Assembly: GCA_027886185.1 (NCBI GenBank)
Contig: WOAB01000124.1
Coordinates: 2,914,001-2,978,000 of the forward strand
Source of the DNA: Rheum nobile
Lineage: Eukaryota; Streptophyta; Magnoliopsida; Caryophyllales; Polygonaceae
Length of the DNA stretch: 64,000 nucleotides
Direction of reading: 5' to 3'
The translations under genes were made by a program, and so were the position numbers. Positions 11,249-24,439 of the stretch are shown here, piece by piece. The notes under the pieces are model-generated. The model was not told the origin of the DNA. It worked only from the letters and a program-made list of their open reading frames with translations, and made no database searches. Positions within the stretch are counted from its first letter, which is position 1, and each line of letters starts with the position of its first letter.

Positions 11249-12344
11249 TAGGCCTGTGCAAGAACTCACAAAGTTTTAGAATGTAATTGTGGGAGAGGCT
11301 CTCTATTTATAAGGCATAATTTTTATGGATTATAATGGTTGATTTTATTTGATTGTGCACATATTTAAACTGCCATAATCGATGCATTTTATTCTGTACA
11401 TGTATTGTGTACATCTTCAAATTGGAAAAAATCGTGCCTTGCAGATTGCACATATTGCAGAAACATATATGGATCGGGCCCCAGATCATTTATTTTCTAT
11501 GTATGGCCTTGCAGATTAGCATTTTATTTTGGGTTTAAGCAATTCATTAGTTAGTGCATAGTATGCTCTGAGAAGTTATTAGTTTAATCGCCAAAAGAAT
11601 TAAACTATAATCTCTCGGAGCATATTCTGCACTGACTTTGTATGTATTGCATTGCAGATTACCATTTCCATTTTGGGTTTAAGCAATTTTTATCTATGTA
11701 AGTATTATGCAATTTGTTTCAGTTTCCTGCCAATCATTTCTTTTGTATGTATGCTTATGTAATTTTTTTTAGCTAATTTCAAGCAACAACTTAATTTTTG
11801 TGTTCTTTGCATTGATGCTGTATTTTTTGTCATTTTTGTGTTCTTTGCACATATTGCAGGTGTGTATACATGTATTATTTTGCAGGTTGGAATTTTTCTG
11901 TTACTGCCCTAATAGCACATTAGGGTTATTCAGATTATTTTATTATTAGCCCATTATTATAATTTTATTTTGCAGGCATACATATAGTATTGTTTAATAA
12001 ATTAGGTCTAATTTTAGCCATTCATAGTGTGGCAGATCATATATTTACGATTTGCAAAATATTTGTACAATCTGTAATATGATTTGCGAAATAAATGATT
12101 ACAAAAATAGAGTAGCTGATCATATAATAACAACTTGGAAAAGATAATATTATTCAAATATTCTGGCAGATTCATATTGAAGGAAATAAATCCCAAAAAT
12201 CGAAATATACGGAATGGCTGACACGTGTACAAATCGTTGTACAGACGCCACGTGGCAAAAAAAAATTTGGTGCATTTTTGGAGGGCCACGTGGCGCAGCC
12301 GGTCTTTGCGTTTAGTAGATATATAGTAGATTGATTAATTTTAA

Positions 12345-12727
12345 GGAAAAACTATTAAAAATAATCTCAACCTTTATTAATAGATCAAAAATAATGGCCA
12401 ACTTTCAAGTAAACTAAAAATAATTCCAATTTTGAATACATGAATCAAAAATAGCACAAATGGTTTTTTCAGTTGAAATTTTGACTAATTCGATTACAAC
12501 ATTACACCTAATAAGAGATCTTGTACAAATGAGTATCGCTTACAACGTCTAACTACAAAGAGACCTCGAGTAAACGTTATCGGATTAGCCGGAATTTCAA
12601 CCGAAAAAATCATTTTTGCTATTTTTTGTTCATTGATTCAAAGTTGAGATTATTTTTGGTTAACTTAAAAGTTGAGATTATTTTTGGTCTATTAATGAAA
12701 GTTGATATTATTTTTGGTAGTTTTTCC
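12345..12727. mobile_element. TIR element with 9-bp target duplication
   Basis: 383 bp. Starts GGAAAAACTATTAAAAATAA and ends with its inverted counterpart (GATATTATTTTTGGTAGTTTTTCC region). Direct repeat TAATTTTAA at 12,336-12,344 and 12,728-12,736. Nine bases is the duplication size typical of Mutator-like elements. The interior is also partly palindromic (TCAAAAATAG near 12,447 against CTATTTTTTG near 12,620). It begins 15 bp outside the Helitron end. Confidence 0.85.
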
Positions 12728-12768
12728 TAATTTTAATTTATACAGCATAAATTAGACTCACTTGACCT

Positions 12769-13690
12769 TTGAATTGTGATAGCTCCATGATCCCCTCGAT
12801 GACGGCGAAGGACGAAGAGGAAGCAATGAAGGTGTGTTCGAATGGCCCGGTGACAAGAGCCAGCGCAAGGGCAATGGAACGAGCCAGACAATCATTAGTC
12901 TCGCGGGCGCACGCAAGTGACGCGGGTTCATCTAGTCCTAAATGGGTCCTCCTCTTGACCTATGAAGGATTAGGTGAGGTTTCGCCTTAGCCGATCCCGC
13001 CAAGAAGACGAAGACGACGAGATCGCGAAAGCAGAACGAAGCAGCCAAGAACTCGACCCAGAACTCGACTGAGTTCTAGACCGAGTTATTGCTCCAGCCA
13101 AGAACTCGACCCAGAACTCGACCGAGTTCTGGACCGAGTTGTTGCTCCAGATAAGAACTCGACCCAGAACTCGACCGAGTTCTAGACTGAGTTCTGGTTC
13201 CAGATCGAAACTCGGCCAAGAACTCGACCGAGTTCCTGCCCGCGTCAGCGATCTCAATTTTCGTCGTTTTGCTGAACAATTTATTATTATATTTTTATTA
13301 TTTCTCTTTGTCGCTATTTAAACCCAGAAACCCTAGTTTGTAATCTTCACGTTAAATTTGAGTAGTAAAGTTGAGTACGCTCCTTCCCTTGAGTTCCAAC
13401 GTCAACTCTTCGATCCCACGGATCGTCTATCCCGTAGTCCGTCGCTTCGAGCAATTGTTCATCGTCTCTTCGGTGTTTGTGATCATCTCTTTGATCCTTT
13501 CGTTCATCACTTTGAACGCGTTTGAGGGTTATCTCTTTAGCCCTAAAAAGCCATCACTTTGGCTACGGAAGAGAGGGAATCGAATTCAAGCTTGAGGAAT
13601 CAGAGATCATGCGTTGCAGACAACACTTCGGGAGTTGTTCGCATCAAATTGTGTTAATTTATAACTCAGTTATATTTTCCAAAAAAAAAG
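12769..13690 (+). mobile_element. Probable gypsy retrotransposon 3' end remnant
   Basis: A short frame (12,769-12,990) contains NGPVTRASARAMERARQS, like the GP(M/I)TRxRAK tail that closes many Ty3/gypsy polyproteins, and stops at TAG 12,988. It is followed by a GC-rich, repeat-bearing stretch and then a leader-like segment with TATTTAAACCC at about 13,315. No LTR pair or primer site was found, so the call rests on the peptide motif and composition. It could instead be a degraded gene. Confidence 0.4.
13043..13236. repeat. Tandem repeat, about 53-bp unit x 3.5
   Basis: Units start near 13,043, 13,095, 13,149 and 13,202. Each carries AAGAACTCGACCCAGAACTC, then CGA(C/T)(C/T)GAGTTCT; the halves of the unit are inversely repetitive (ACTCGACC / CGAGTT), so the array can fold. 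Lies in the gypsy-like remnant. Confidence 0.85.
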
Positions 13691-16600
13691 TTTAGTGAGG
13701 GGATGATGCCAGTACAGTCTTAACAGTATCGAAGATCCTCAACTTAAAAGGTTTTTATATATATTACATCACAAAAATATAAACTAGTGAGCTAGAGTTC
13801 AACCTACTTCTATCATAATCCATATTTTATCATGTTTCACTAGACCAACTCTAATTTTTAGGATTTAAGGCCATGTTTGGTTTCCAATCCTTAAAATGGG
13901 GAATGAGAATGAAAAATCACTCATTCCATCATTCTGTTTAGTAAGGATTGGAATGATCATAGATTTCATTCCATGGAATAGTTTATTCCAAGGTTAATAA
14001 AGCATTTGATCGATTCCATGAAAAAAGGTGGGGTATCATTCATTCTAATTTTTTTCTCCATCTTTTGTCTTAAAAAAGTGTAATTGTCAATTTTAAATTT
14101 ATTTTTCACATTATCTCTTATAAAATATATCATTTTAAAGCAAATTAACTAAAAATCTACAAAATTTAAATGTATAATATTAACAAGATTTGATTCCCAT
14201 AAAGAAATACTGAATATACACGATAAAAGATTTCCATAAAATTTGTATTAATAGCTAGCGGAGTAGGGAGGATGACACACCAGTACACCACCAAGCAAGT
14301 ATATAAATACGCGTGTAGTGACGTACATATGTAGATAGCAATATAAATTTGATTTTTAAATAAAATTAAATGAGGAAGATTTTTAGTGATATGTTTATGG
14401 TTAAATTAAGAAGAAAATAGTGCTAGGTTTATGATAGAATTTTTTTAGTTTGTAATTACATATATTAAATGGAATTTTCGTGTGGTACCCTTGAGTTTTT
14501 GCAATTTTCGCGAAATATCTGAAGGTTTGTTATATTTCGCGTGGTAACCCTTAGGTTTTGACAAATTTCGTCAAATACCCTTGACGTCAAAAAATGTTAA
14601 ATTTTAAGGTTCAGTCGTTAACTCCTAAAAAAAATTAAAAAAAATATTAAATTACAATATGAAAAATCAAGGTCTATTTGGATCATATTTTATTTATAAT
14701 TATAACATGAAATTTAGTATAAATTTATTTAATCTTGCATTATAATATAATAAAATATATAAAATTACGCAATTTAAACAAATCCTAAATCACTTATATC
14801 ATCCCATTTTCAAATATAAATGTATCACAAATAATTAATCTTGCACTATAATATAATAAAATATATCGAAATACACAATTTAAAAAATAGCTTGTTTACA
14901 TACTATTACATATTGAATTAAAAAGTTCAATAAACCATTACAATACAAATAGTTAAATTACAGTACATGATTAATTATCCATCAGAAAAATGAGGATAAC
15001 ATTTTCACAACTTAAATATCACTTGCAATATCACATATTACACCATATATGGATTACTTCGAACGAGTTATGGATGGCAAAAAAATGTAGGTAAGCCGTC
15101 AAAAAAAATTGCTTAAAATAGTTCAGATTAAAGTCAGTTAAAAAATAAACTTCCCATTAAATTTAGTTTATAAGATTACATAACTTGATTATGTACTATT
15201 TTCAAGCAAAGTGGATCTCGTAAACCAATCTAAACCTATATAGATGTGCGTAGTTTCAATGAATATCTATTCATACATGGGACTAATGAGTCGTACGTGT
15301 ACGTATCTATTGGTCATTTATTGTGGATTTGTACGTACGTTAGGGGAGAGACGGACGCAGGATTATAGTACATCGGAGGCGAAAATAAACTATCATTACA
15401 ATATACTTTTTTTTTCTAGAATCTGCTGATCAATTGTTATGTTTTATTCATTGTTTTCCTATTTTCTAGGATCTGTTGATCAATCGTTATGTTCCCATAT
15501 CTTTTTTTCATCCTCTCCTGTGAGATTTAATTTTATTTCATCATCGCCAATATTTTTTCCCTAATAACAAATCCGTAACAAATCCTTCGGTTGGCAGCTG
15601 TTGTTAGTTTGCCTAATGTACCCTTGTTTGGGATGAACTTCAACTAATTAATGAATCTCTATGGGCTGTGCCCTCTTCTAGAAAAAGAAAGAAAGTAATT
15701 AGTCACTAATTATAAGGATAATTTGGAAAAAAAAAATATTTTGTCTGAAATTTGCTAGAACGTCAATTAAAACTTAACGGAGAGAGTATAATATATTATA
15801 TATTAAATGTCGGTCTAATTTTTTTTATTACAGTATCATTTTTTGAGGTGTCACGTTATGAAATCTATCAATAATATCTTCAACTCAAATTCTCAATAGA
15901 TGTCACTATATTTTTTTCAATTTACGTTTTAGTTTCTAAACTAACAACTTGATTAGAGTGTTCCAATAAGCACAAAATATAGACAATTAATGAACACAAA
16001 CTAAATTATAATGGTATAAAAAATATTAATAAGTTATGTTCAGTGCATAGTCTTTGAAACTAATTAGAAAAAATTATGCTAAATGCATGTTTTGTTTCAA
16101 ACAAATTTCTTTTATTTTTAATCAATTCAAGCCATAATACATGATTTAAATAATTATTATATGCTTCTTTACTGGGTTTTTTAAATGAAGTAATCAACCT
16201 AATAACAATTCTACCTTCATAAATTTCATTCTTTTAATTACCATTCTATTAATTTTTTTTAAAAAAGTTTTTTTTTAAAAAAAATCAATGGGGCTTAGTG
16301 GAGGCAACAGCCCCTCTGAGCCCCACATATGTTCGTCCCTACTTTAGGGTGCGCCTCTTAAACTGTATATGAGTAGTACTACTTAATTCCTAACAGCGAT
16401 ATCGACTGATTCTAGCTTTCGGAAACTGTACAAGTCTACAAAGAATTAAATAAAAAAAGGAAACCAATTGTATAAAAGGAAACCAATTCTAGCTTGATTT
16501 TTTATAATTAATAATCTAAAATAAGTACTATATCTATTCGATTTTCCAAGGGTATATGTTAAGAATCTTGTTTTAGAGAAATTGTGATAGATATTATGTA

Positions 16601-16744
16601 TTTAGGGAGTTTAATTATTTTTTACGCATTTAAGTACTTTCATTTAGGGTAACAATTTTATTAAAATGAATTATTATCCTGTGCACTTATGACATAATTT
16701 TTTTTTTGGTCTGACACTTATGACATAAGTTAAAAAGATCGATA
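13691..16744. other. AT-rich intergenic stretch
   Basis: No gene recognised. Contains a Tourist-like start at about 13,871 (GGCCATGTTTGGTTTCCAAT) with no matching right end, a degenerate CGCGAAATA-type repeat at about 14,470-14,600, and the partial Stowaway-like copy listed separately. Short open frames have no recognisable features. Confidence 0.4.
15405..15790. mobile_element. Partial Stowaway-like MITE
   Basis: The right end ACGTCAATTAAAACTTAACG followed by GAGAGAGTA, and the interior TTAGTCACTAATTATAAGGA, match the element at 32,434-32,838. The left inverted end is not recognisable here. Confidence 0.5.
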
Positions 16745-17068
16745 CTTCCTCTATTCGGTAATAAGTGTCATTTTGTCCATTTATTAATTTTGTTAATAAA
16801 TATTTATCATTTTAGAGTTTAAGTACTTATTTATTGGTAAGCTACGCGGAATGTGATTAGAAATTGCACATATTGATATTTTTTATGCAAATTTTCCTTA
16901 TCAATTGGTTAAAAATAAAGTATATAGTTATAAAATTACAACTTTTATATATACTAACTAGTAAAGATCATGACACCCTATAGGAAAAAAATTATAGGGT
17001 TACAACTTAGTTACATTTTAATTATTGTATCACATACTAAAATGATAAATATAATTAAACGAAAGGAG
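16745..17068. mobile_element. Stowaway-like MITE
   Basis: 324 bp flanked by TA dinucleotides. Left end CTTCCTCTATTCGGTAATAA; the reverse complement of the right end is CTCCTTTCGTTTAATTATAT. Both continue into TCATTTTAG-like blocks. The interior is AT-rich and has no coding. Confidence 0.65.
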
Positions 17069-17630
17069 TATTAATTATATCCTTTTCATATTTTTCTGAA
17101 AATATATAGTTGAAAGGTCAAAATATGCTTTTTATAGTACTTGTACGTTTGGTTACATGTTCGTTAGACGTAACTTTCATTATAAAGGACAACAATGGCT
17201 GTCCTTTGTATAAAATTCGTTTTAGGTTGAATTATGAAAGCAACATCGAACTAACTATAGATGGAAAAATTAATTCATCATCCCCTCTATCTACTAAAAC
17301 TCAATCAAATCATGAAAATTGCATGCTATGATAAAAAATATAATATAAATTAGGATTTGTTTAGTATAAGTATTATAACATTTTTTTTATTCAAAAAAGT
17401 GCTAAAATAGTATTGTGTAATAATATATATTAAGTGAGAAAATATTCTTTTTGTAAATAAGTATTTTTTATTATAAATTGGCTATTGTGAAAGAAAGTTA
17501 AAATAATTTAATGATACATTTATCAAAGTTTAGAAAAGTACTTTTAAAAAGCACTTTATATATAAGTAATAAAGTGTTTATAAATACCTTACCAAACAAT
17601 GAAACAAGGCTTGAAACTTGAAAGACATTA

Positions 17631-18200
17631 GGGCCTGTTTGATACGATTCCGATGGAAATGAAGAATCGGAATCGTTCATTTCGATATTTTTGTTTGATT
17701 AGATAAAAATTAGGAATCACTTTCATTGTTTGAAATGACTCATTCCAAATTTTATGAAGGTCTTGATTCCTCTTAAAAACTCAGGATATCATCCATTTCC
17801 ACATAAAAAAAATCTCTCGTTCTTCTTTAACGTCATATCGCCTCCTTCCATCCTCCTTCCTTCCTCCTTCGTTGCTAGCGAGAAGCACCAACAGCCCCGT
17901 CGTCGTCCTTCGTCGGCTGGTCGACGTCCACCATATATCATCTTCTTCCCCTCTCCAATCCGATCCAATGTATTTCAGATCTCCATTTTTTTTAGTCCTC
18001 CCTTAAATTTGGGTGAAATTATGAGATCTACATCCTTGCTAAAAACATGGAAGTGGATTCCATTCCGATTCCTGATTTGAGGAATGGTTCATTCTGACAG
18101 CATACCAAACACCAAGCTACATGAATGATTTATTCTAATTTCTGATTTCATTCTGAATCCTGATTCTAGTCCGATTCCAGACATCATACCAAACAGGCCC
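17631..18200. mobile_element. Tourist-like (PIF/Harbinger) MITE
   Basis: 570 bp. Left end GGGCCTGTTTGATACGATTC; the reverse complement of the right end is GGGCCTGTTTGGTATGATGT. TTA duplicated at 17,628-17,630 and 18,201-18,203, the size and sequence expected for PIF/Harbinger. The paralogous segment near 35,730 lacks the element and reads through GACATTATTG. The interior includes a GC-richer patch (17,840-17,940) with a 108-residue open frame of no known family. Confidence 0.85.
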
Positions 18201-18795
18201 TTAATGTTATATATTCATGAACGAAATCAAGAAAAATGTATACTACATGAAAAGTTAGCTTTTTGCACCAATATATGATTTCAAATTTATGAAATTTCAT
18301 CTATTTCCACCCCAAACAACACAATTAATATATTTTATTTATTACTGTTATAATAATAATTTGTATATTTATCCTAATTGTAAAGTAATGATTTTTATTA
18401 GTAAATATTTATATTCATTAGAAAAAAAGTCATTTTCATGTAATTAAAGAAATAATCATATATAATCATCTTTATTTTATAAATTTTAGTACATAACATA
18501 ATTTTTTTAGCAAAATTATTAAAAAATCATCGATATAAAGATAAACCAAATGTTAACACATAAAATAAAATACTTTATTCAATAGTAGTCATAATTACAA
18601 ACTAGATTAATCAAACACAAATCGTTAATAAAGTTGACCCTAAATTTTAGAAAAAAAACAATGGTCTCTTAAGGGAAAAAACAACAAATACGCATTAATA
18701 TAAACTTATTATTTATTCGGTTTTTCTAGTGTATTTCCATAAGCACATGGTAACAAGTTAAAATAGGAAAATATCTCCAAAATATTTTCTAAAAG

Positions 18796-18895
18796 AGAAT
18801 GGGTAAACCCTTAGCAAAAAAAATTAAATTACTGGCTAAACAATTATTACTAAAAATGGTGTTCTTAGAGTGTGCCTATGAACACACACTTTATA
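18796..18895. repeat. Dispersed repeat GGGTAAACCCTTAGCA...GAACACACACTTTA
   Basis: About 100 bp, also found at about 36,365-36,465 (segmental copy) and, more diverged, at 27,340-27,435, where GTGTGTTTATGGACACACAC is itself nearly palindromic. Probably a small TIR-less or decayed MITE family. Confidence 0.6.
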
Positions 18896-18908
18896 AAAAA
18901 ACCTAGGT

Positions 18909-20057
18909 GTTTCGAATAATAAAGAAGTGTTTTCTTGTTCTGGAAATTACTAGATTCGTTACTATTGCAAATTGTTCGTTCATACGAGACTCCGTGAGTG
19001 CCAAAAACAGTTATATCACGTGTGGATAAGGGCTGTCATGACTCATAAAGGAAGGGTAACGTATGGAGCCTAGGTGTTCGTTCCCTACATGGTTAACACC
19101 AGGGGCGACTCCATTACTGAATTGCTAGATTCATTCTTAGGAATCTCTCTTTGTTCTTGGAGTAATGTCATATCGGTATGACAATAATTACTCCCTTTGT
19201 TGAGCGGACGAGCGTTATCTCGTGAGTTGAGTTTTACCAAAATTCCTTAATGTAAAGGAAACAAATGTATGTGGTTTGAAAATAGTTTCAAAATTAGTTT
19301 TCGAAAATTCTCAAACCTAACAATAGGCCAAGAATTTTAAAACCATTGCTCTGATACCATAATTGTAACACCCCCGACTTATTGTCGGAAATGTCACACG
19401 CCAGTGACCTCAGACGTTACTGTCTGATGTCACCCTAGGCTTTAATCGGAATAATTAAACTTAAAGGAACATATTAATTAACGAAAGATTAAACAACGGA
19501 AGACATTTAAATATGAAACTCAACCCTTTTATTAAAAGATCTCCCATCAAACGAGAGTAGCATTTTTACAACAAAGTTAAATCTCAGCGGAAGACTTAAA
19601 AATTACACATTACATGACTAGGTTATAACAATATATTAAAGTAATAGTTGACAACCTTAAAACACTAACACAAAAATTCTTCGTCCCATAGAGCATTAAT
19701 CACATACATTTGTTTCCTTTACATTAAGGAAAACTCAACTCACGAGATAACGCTCGTCCGCTCAACAAAGGGAGTAATTATTGTCATACCGATGTGACAT
19801 TACTCCAAGAACAAAGAGAGATTCCTAAGAATGGATCTAGCAATTCGGTAATGGAGTCGCCCCTGGTGTTAATCATGTAGGGAACGAACACCTAGGCTCC
19901 ATACATTACCCCTCCTTTATGAGTCCTGACAGCCCTTATCCATACGTGATATAACTGTTTTTGACACTCACGGAGTCTCGTATGAACGAACAATTTGCAA
20001 TAGTAACGAATCTAGTAATTTCCAGAACAAGGAAACACTTATTTATTATTCGAAACA
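18909..20057. repeat. Inverted repeat, about 360-bp arms
   Basis: 18,909-19,273 and 19,701-20,057 are near-perfect reverse complements; for example AACAATTTGCAATAGTAACG on the right has its complement on the left. The spacer is about 427 bp and holds a partial gypsy LTR end and its primer-binding site. It lies at the broken end of the gypsy remnant, suggesting rearrangement of two partial copies in opposite orientation. Confidence 0.85.
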
Positions 20058-20158
20058 TTACATAAAACAACTGATAGAAAGTCAAATAGACAAATTACTA
20101 AACTATGAAGACTATCAACACAAGTCATAGCTCCATATTCTTAAAAACTTACAAAATT

Positions 20159-20950
20159 CTACCACTCGCACAGGGTTTCCCTCCCGTCGGGGTGACGTAT
20201 CACAAAGAGTCGTTGCTCTTGACCCGAAGATTCCATAGGCGCCTTGCCTTTATCACAGGTAACATATGGCTCCGGAGCAGCCACTTCTGTCCTTGGGTTC
20301 TGCCCACAGCCAGCCATTGAGGCCTGACATGCTTGTGTTGGCTTTAGGCCCTTCTTCCTACAGTATGCCTTCATGTGGCCTTCCCTCCCACACTTGTAAC
20401 ATATCCTCTTTGCCTTTGGGCAACTAGGACTCTTGTGCCCAGCTTTACCACATTTGTGGCATTGAATCACGCCGTTACTCCAGCCTGAGCCTTTGGGGGA
20501 GCCAGCCTGAGTCGCCTTGGTCTTAGTACGACCAGACTTCTCGAACTTGGTGGGCGACGTCGGCCGCTTGAACGAGCGAGCCATGCGATTCTGTTGCCCC
20601 TTTTCCTTAATATGTGCCTCCACACTAGCTGCGACTTGAGGTATGGGGGCCGCTTGGGCTTGCGGTATCACCTGGCCCATTAATACTTCGACCACTAGTC
20701 CCACTATCTGCCCAATGATCGTCGCATTTAGCACAATCGGGGTAGGAGGTGGAACTCCCCTTGCAGCCTGGGGGTCCGCTTGTCCCTGAAGAACATCCTG
20801 TCGCAGGGTCGGTTCATTATTACGTGAGCCAGATCTCGCGTCTTCCCCTTGTGGATTAGCACTTCTCAGCCGAATTCGAGAATCGTTGCTAGGACTTCCG
20901 TTAGCTGCCTGGTTGGTGGATCGGGTGTCCATTATCTGTTGATGAACCAT
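20159..20950 (-). CDS. Gag-like protein with two CCHC zinc knuckles
   Basis: 263 residues. Retrotransposon nucleocapsid: coats the RNA in the cytoplasmic particle. Seen: two CX2CX4HX4C knuckles (CHKCGKAGHKSPSC and CYKCGREGHMKAYC, about residues 163-200), a basic stretch before them (SFKRPTSPTK), and an N-terminus rich in Asn, Ser, Pro and Ala starting MDTRSTNQ from the second Met. The usual long helical capsid domain between N-terminus and knuckles is largely absent, so this looks internally deleted. No pol follows; the frame ends shortly before the inverted repeat. Assignment to Ty3/gypsy rests on the LTR and primer site as well as the knuckles. Confidence 0.75.
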   Translation of the reverse strand: MVHQQIMDTRSTNQAANGSPSNDSRIRLRSANPQGEDARSGSRNNEPTLRQDVLQGQADPQAARGVPPPTPIVLNATIIGQIVGLVVEVLMGQVIPQAQAAPIPQVAASVEAHIKEKGQQNRMARSFKRPTSPTKFEKSGRTKTKATQAGSPKGSGWSNGVIQCHKCGKAGHKSPSCPKAKRICYKCGREGHMKAYCRKKGLKPTQACQASMAGCGQNPRTEVAAPEPYVTCDKGKAPMESSGQEQRLFVIRHPDGRETLCEW

Positions 20951-21636
20951 AACGTTAGTTTAGAACTGTTCCAACTTGTACATGACACTGAGTCAATTAC
21001 GTTATGATACGATTTATAAGGGTCCAAACTAATAACTCTATATCAGTCTGACTGGCCCACCACCATTAACCGCATAAATGACCTTCTTCTGACTTACTTG
21101 AAAGTGGGAACTCTAGGAGAAATGTCAATCTTTAAATGACAATAAACCTAGGGAGAAACGATATTCCTAAGAATGGATCTAAGGAATAAGTAATAACTCG
21201 AAGCTTGCAGAAGTTTGGAAAACCACTTAGTTTTAAACCAGATATCTTCAAACTTTATACTTTATACCTTTAAACCTTATATATAAAAATAATTATCTAT
21301 AAAGTTAGTTTCTCAAACTAGTGATACGATTATTACAAAACTTGTACCAAGACCAAAATCACACTTTTAAAGTTACAATCTTAAACTTATTTTGATTGCG
21401 TATAACACGCCTTTTATAAACCAACGATAAATAACTTTTGAAGTTCAAAATAGCTAAATCATTAGTTTAAATTAAATTACCAGAGTTACTTATAACTTTT
21501 AAATTCAACATTGAAACTCTCGAAATTCCTTTTTAATAGAAGATAGGTTTGAAAATAGTTTCAAAATTAGTTTTCGAAAAGTCTCAAACCTAACAATAGG
21601 CCAAGAATTTTAAAATCATTGCTCTGATACCATAAC

Positions 21637-24136
<2,500 letters not shown>

Positions 24137-24439
24137 ATTTTAGGAAGTTAAATTTTTTTTAGATGAATTTAAGCATTCTCTTTTAGGAAATAGTTTCCAA
24201 AATAAAGAGGATTAACATATGCTCCCTTAGGACATAGGATAGAAAAACCGCACTATTAATTATGAGATTCTTAATTTATCTTTAATTTAATTCATAAGTT
24301 ATACACGTGATTTTCACAACAAACTCGTTTTGTTCATGTGTTAATTCGGAATTAAACTTCCCCATAAGTAGAAAAAAGATTTGGTAAATGTCATGCCTAA
24401 TTTACAAGACACCAGAATGTGCAATCAATTAAGCAGAAA

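Larger units (their letters stand above)
308..12330 (-). mobile_element. Non-autonomous Helitron (about 12 kb) carrying gene fragments
   Basis: Seen: read on the minus strand, the element starts at 12,330 with TCTACTATATATCTACTAAA followed by a CACGTGGC-rich segment, as in many plant Helitrons. It ends at 308 with CTAG. The last 28 bases hold the hairpin CCCGTACAAGACACGGG (5-bp stem), then TACTACACTAG. The base outside each end is A (before TC) and T (after CTAG), the A/T target expected for Helitrons, which make no target duplication. No Rep/helicase coding is visible, so it is non-autonomous. It contains Aux/IAA exons, an LRR-like exon, promoter-like repeats, a telomere-like array and a nested TIR element. 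Inference: one element. The two ends could instead belong to different, nested Helitrons. Confidence 0.7.
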
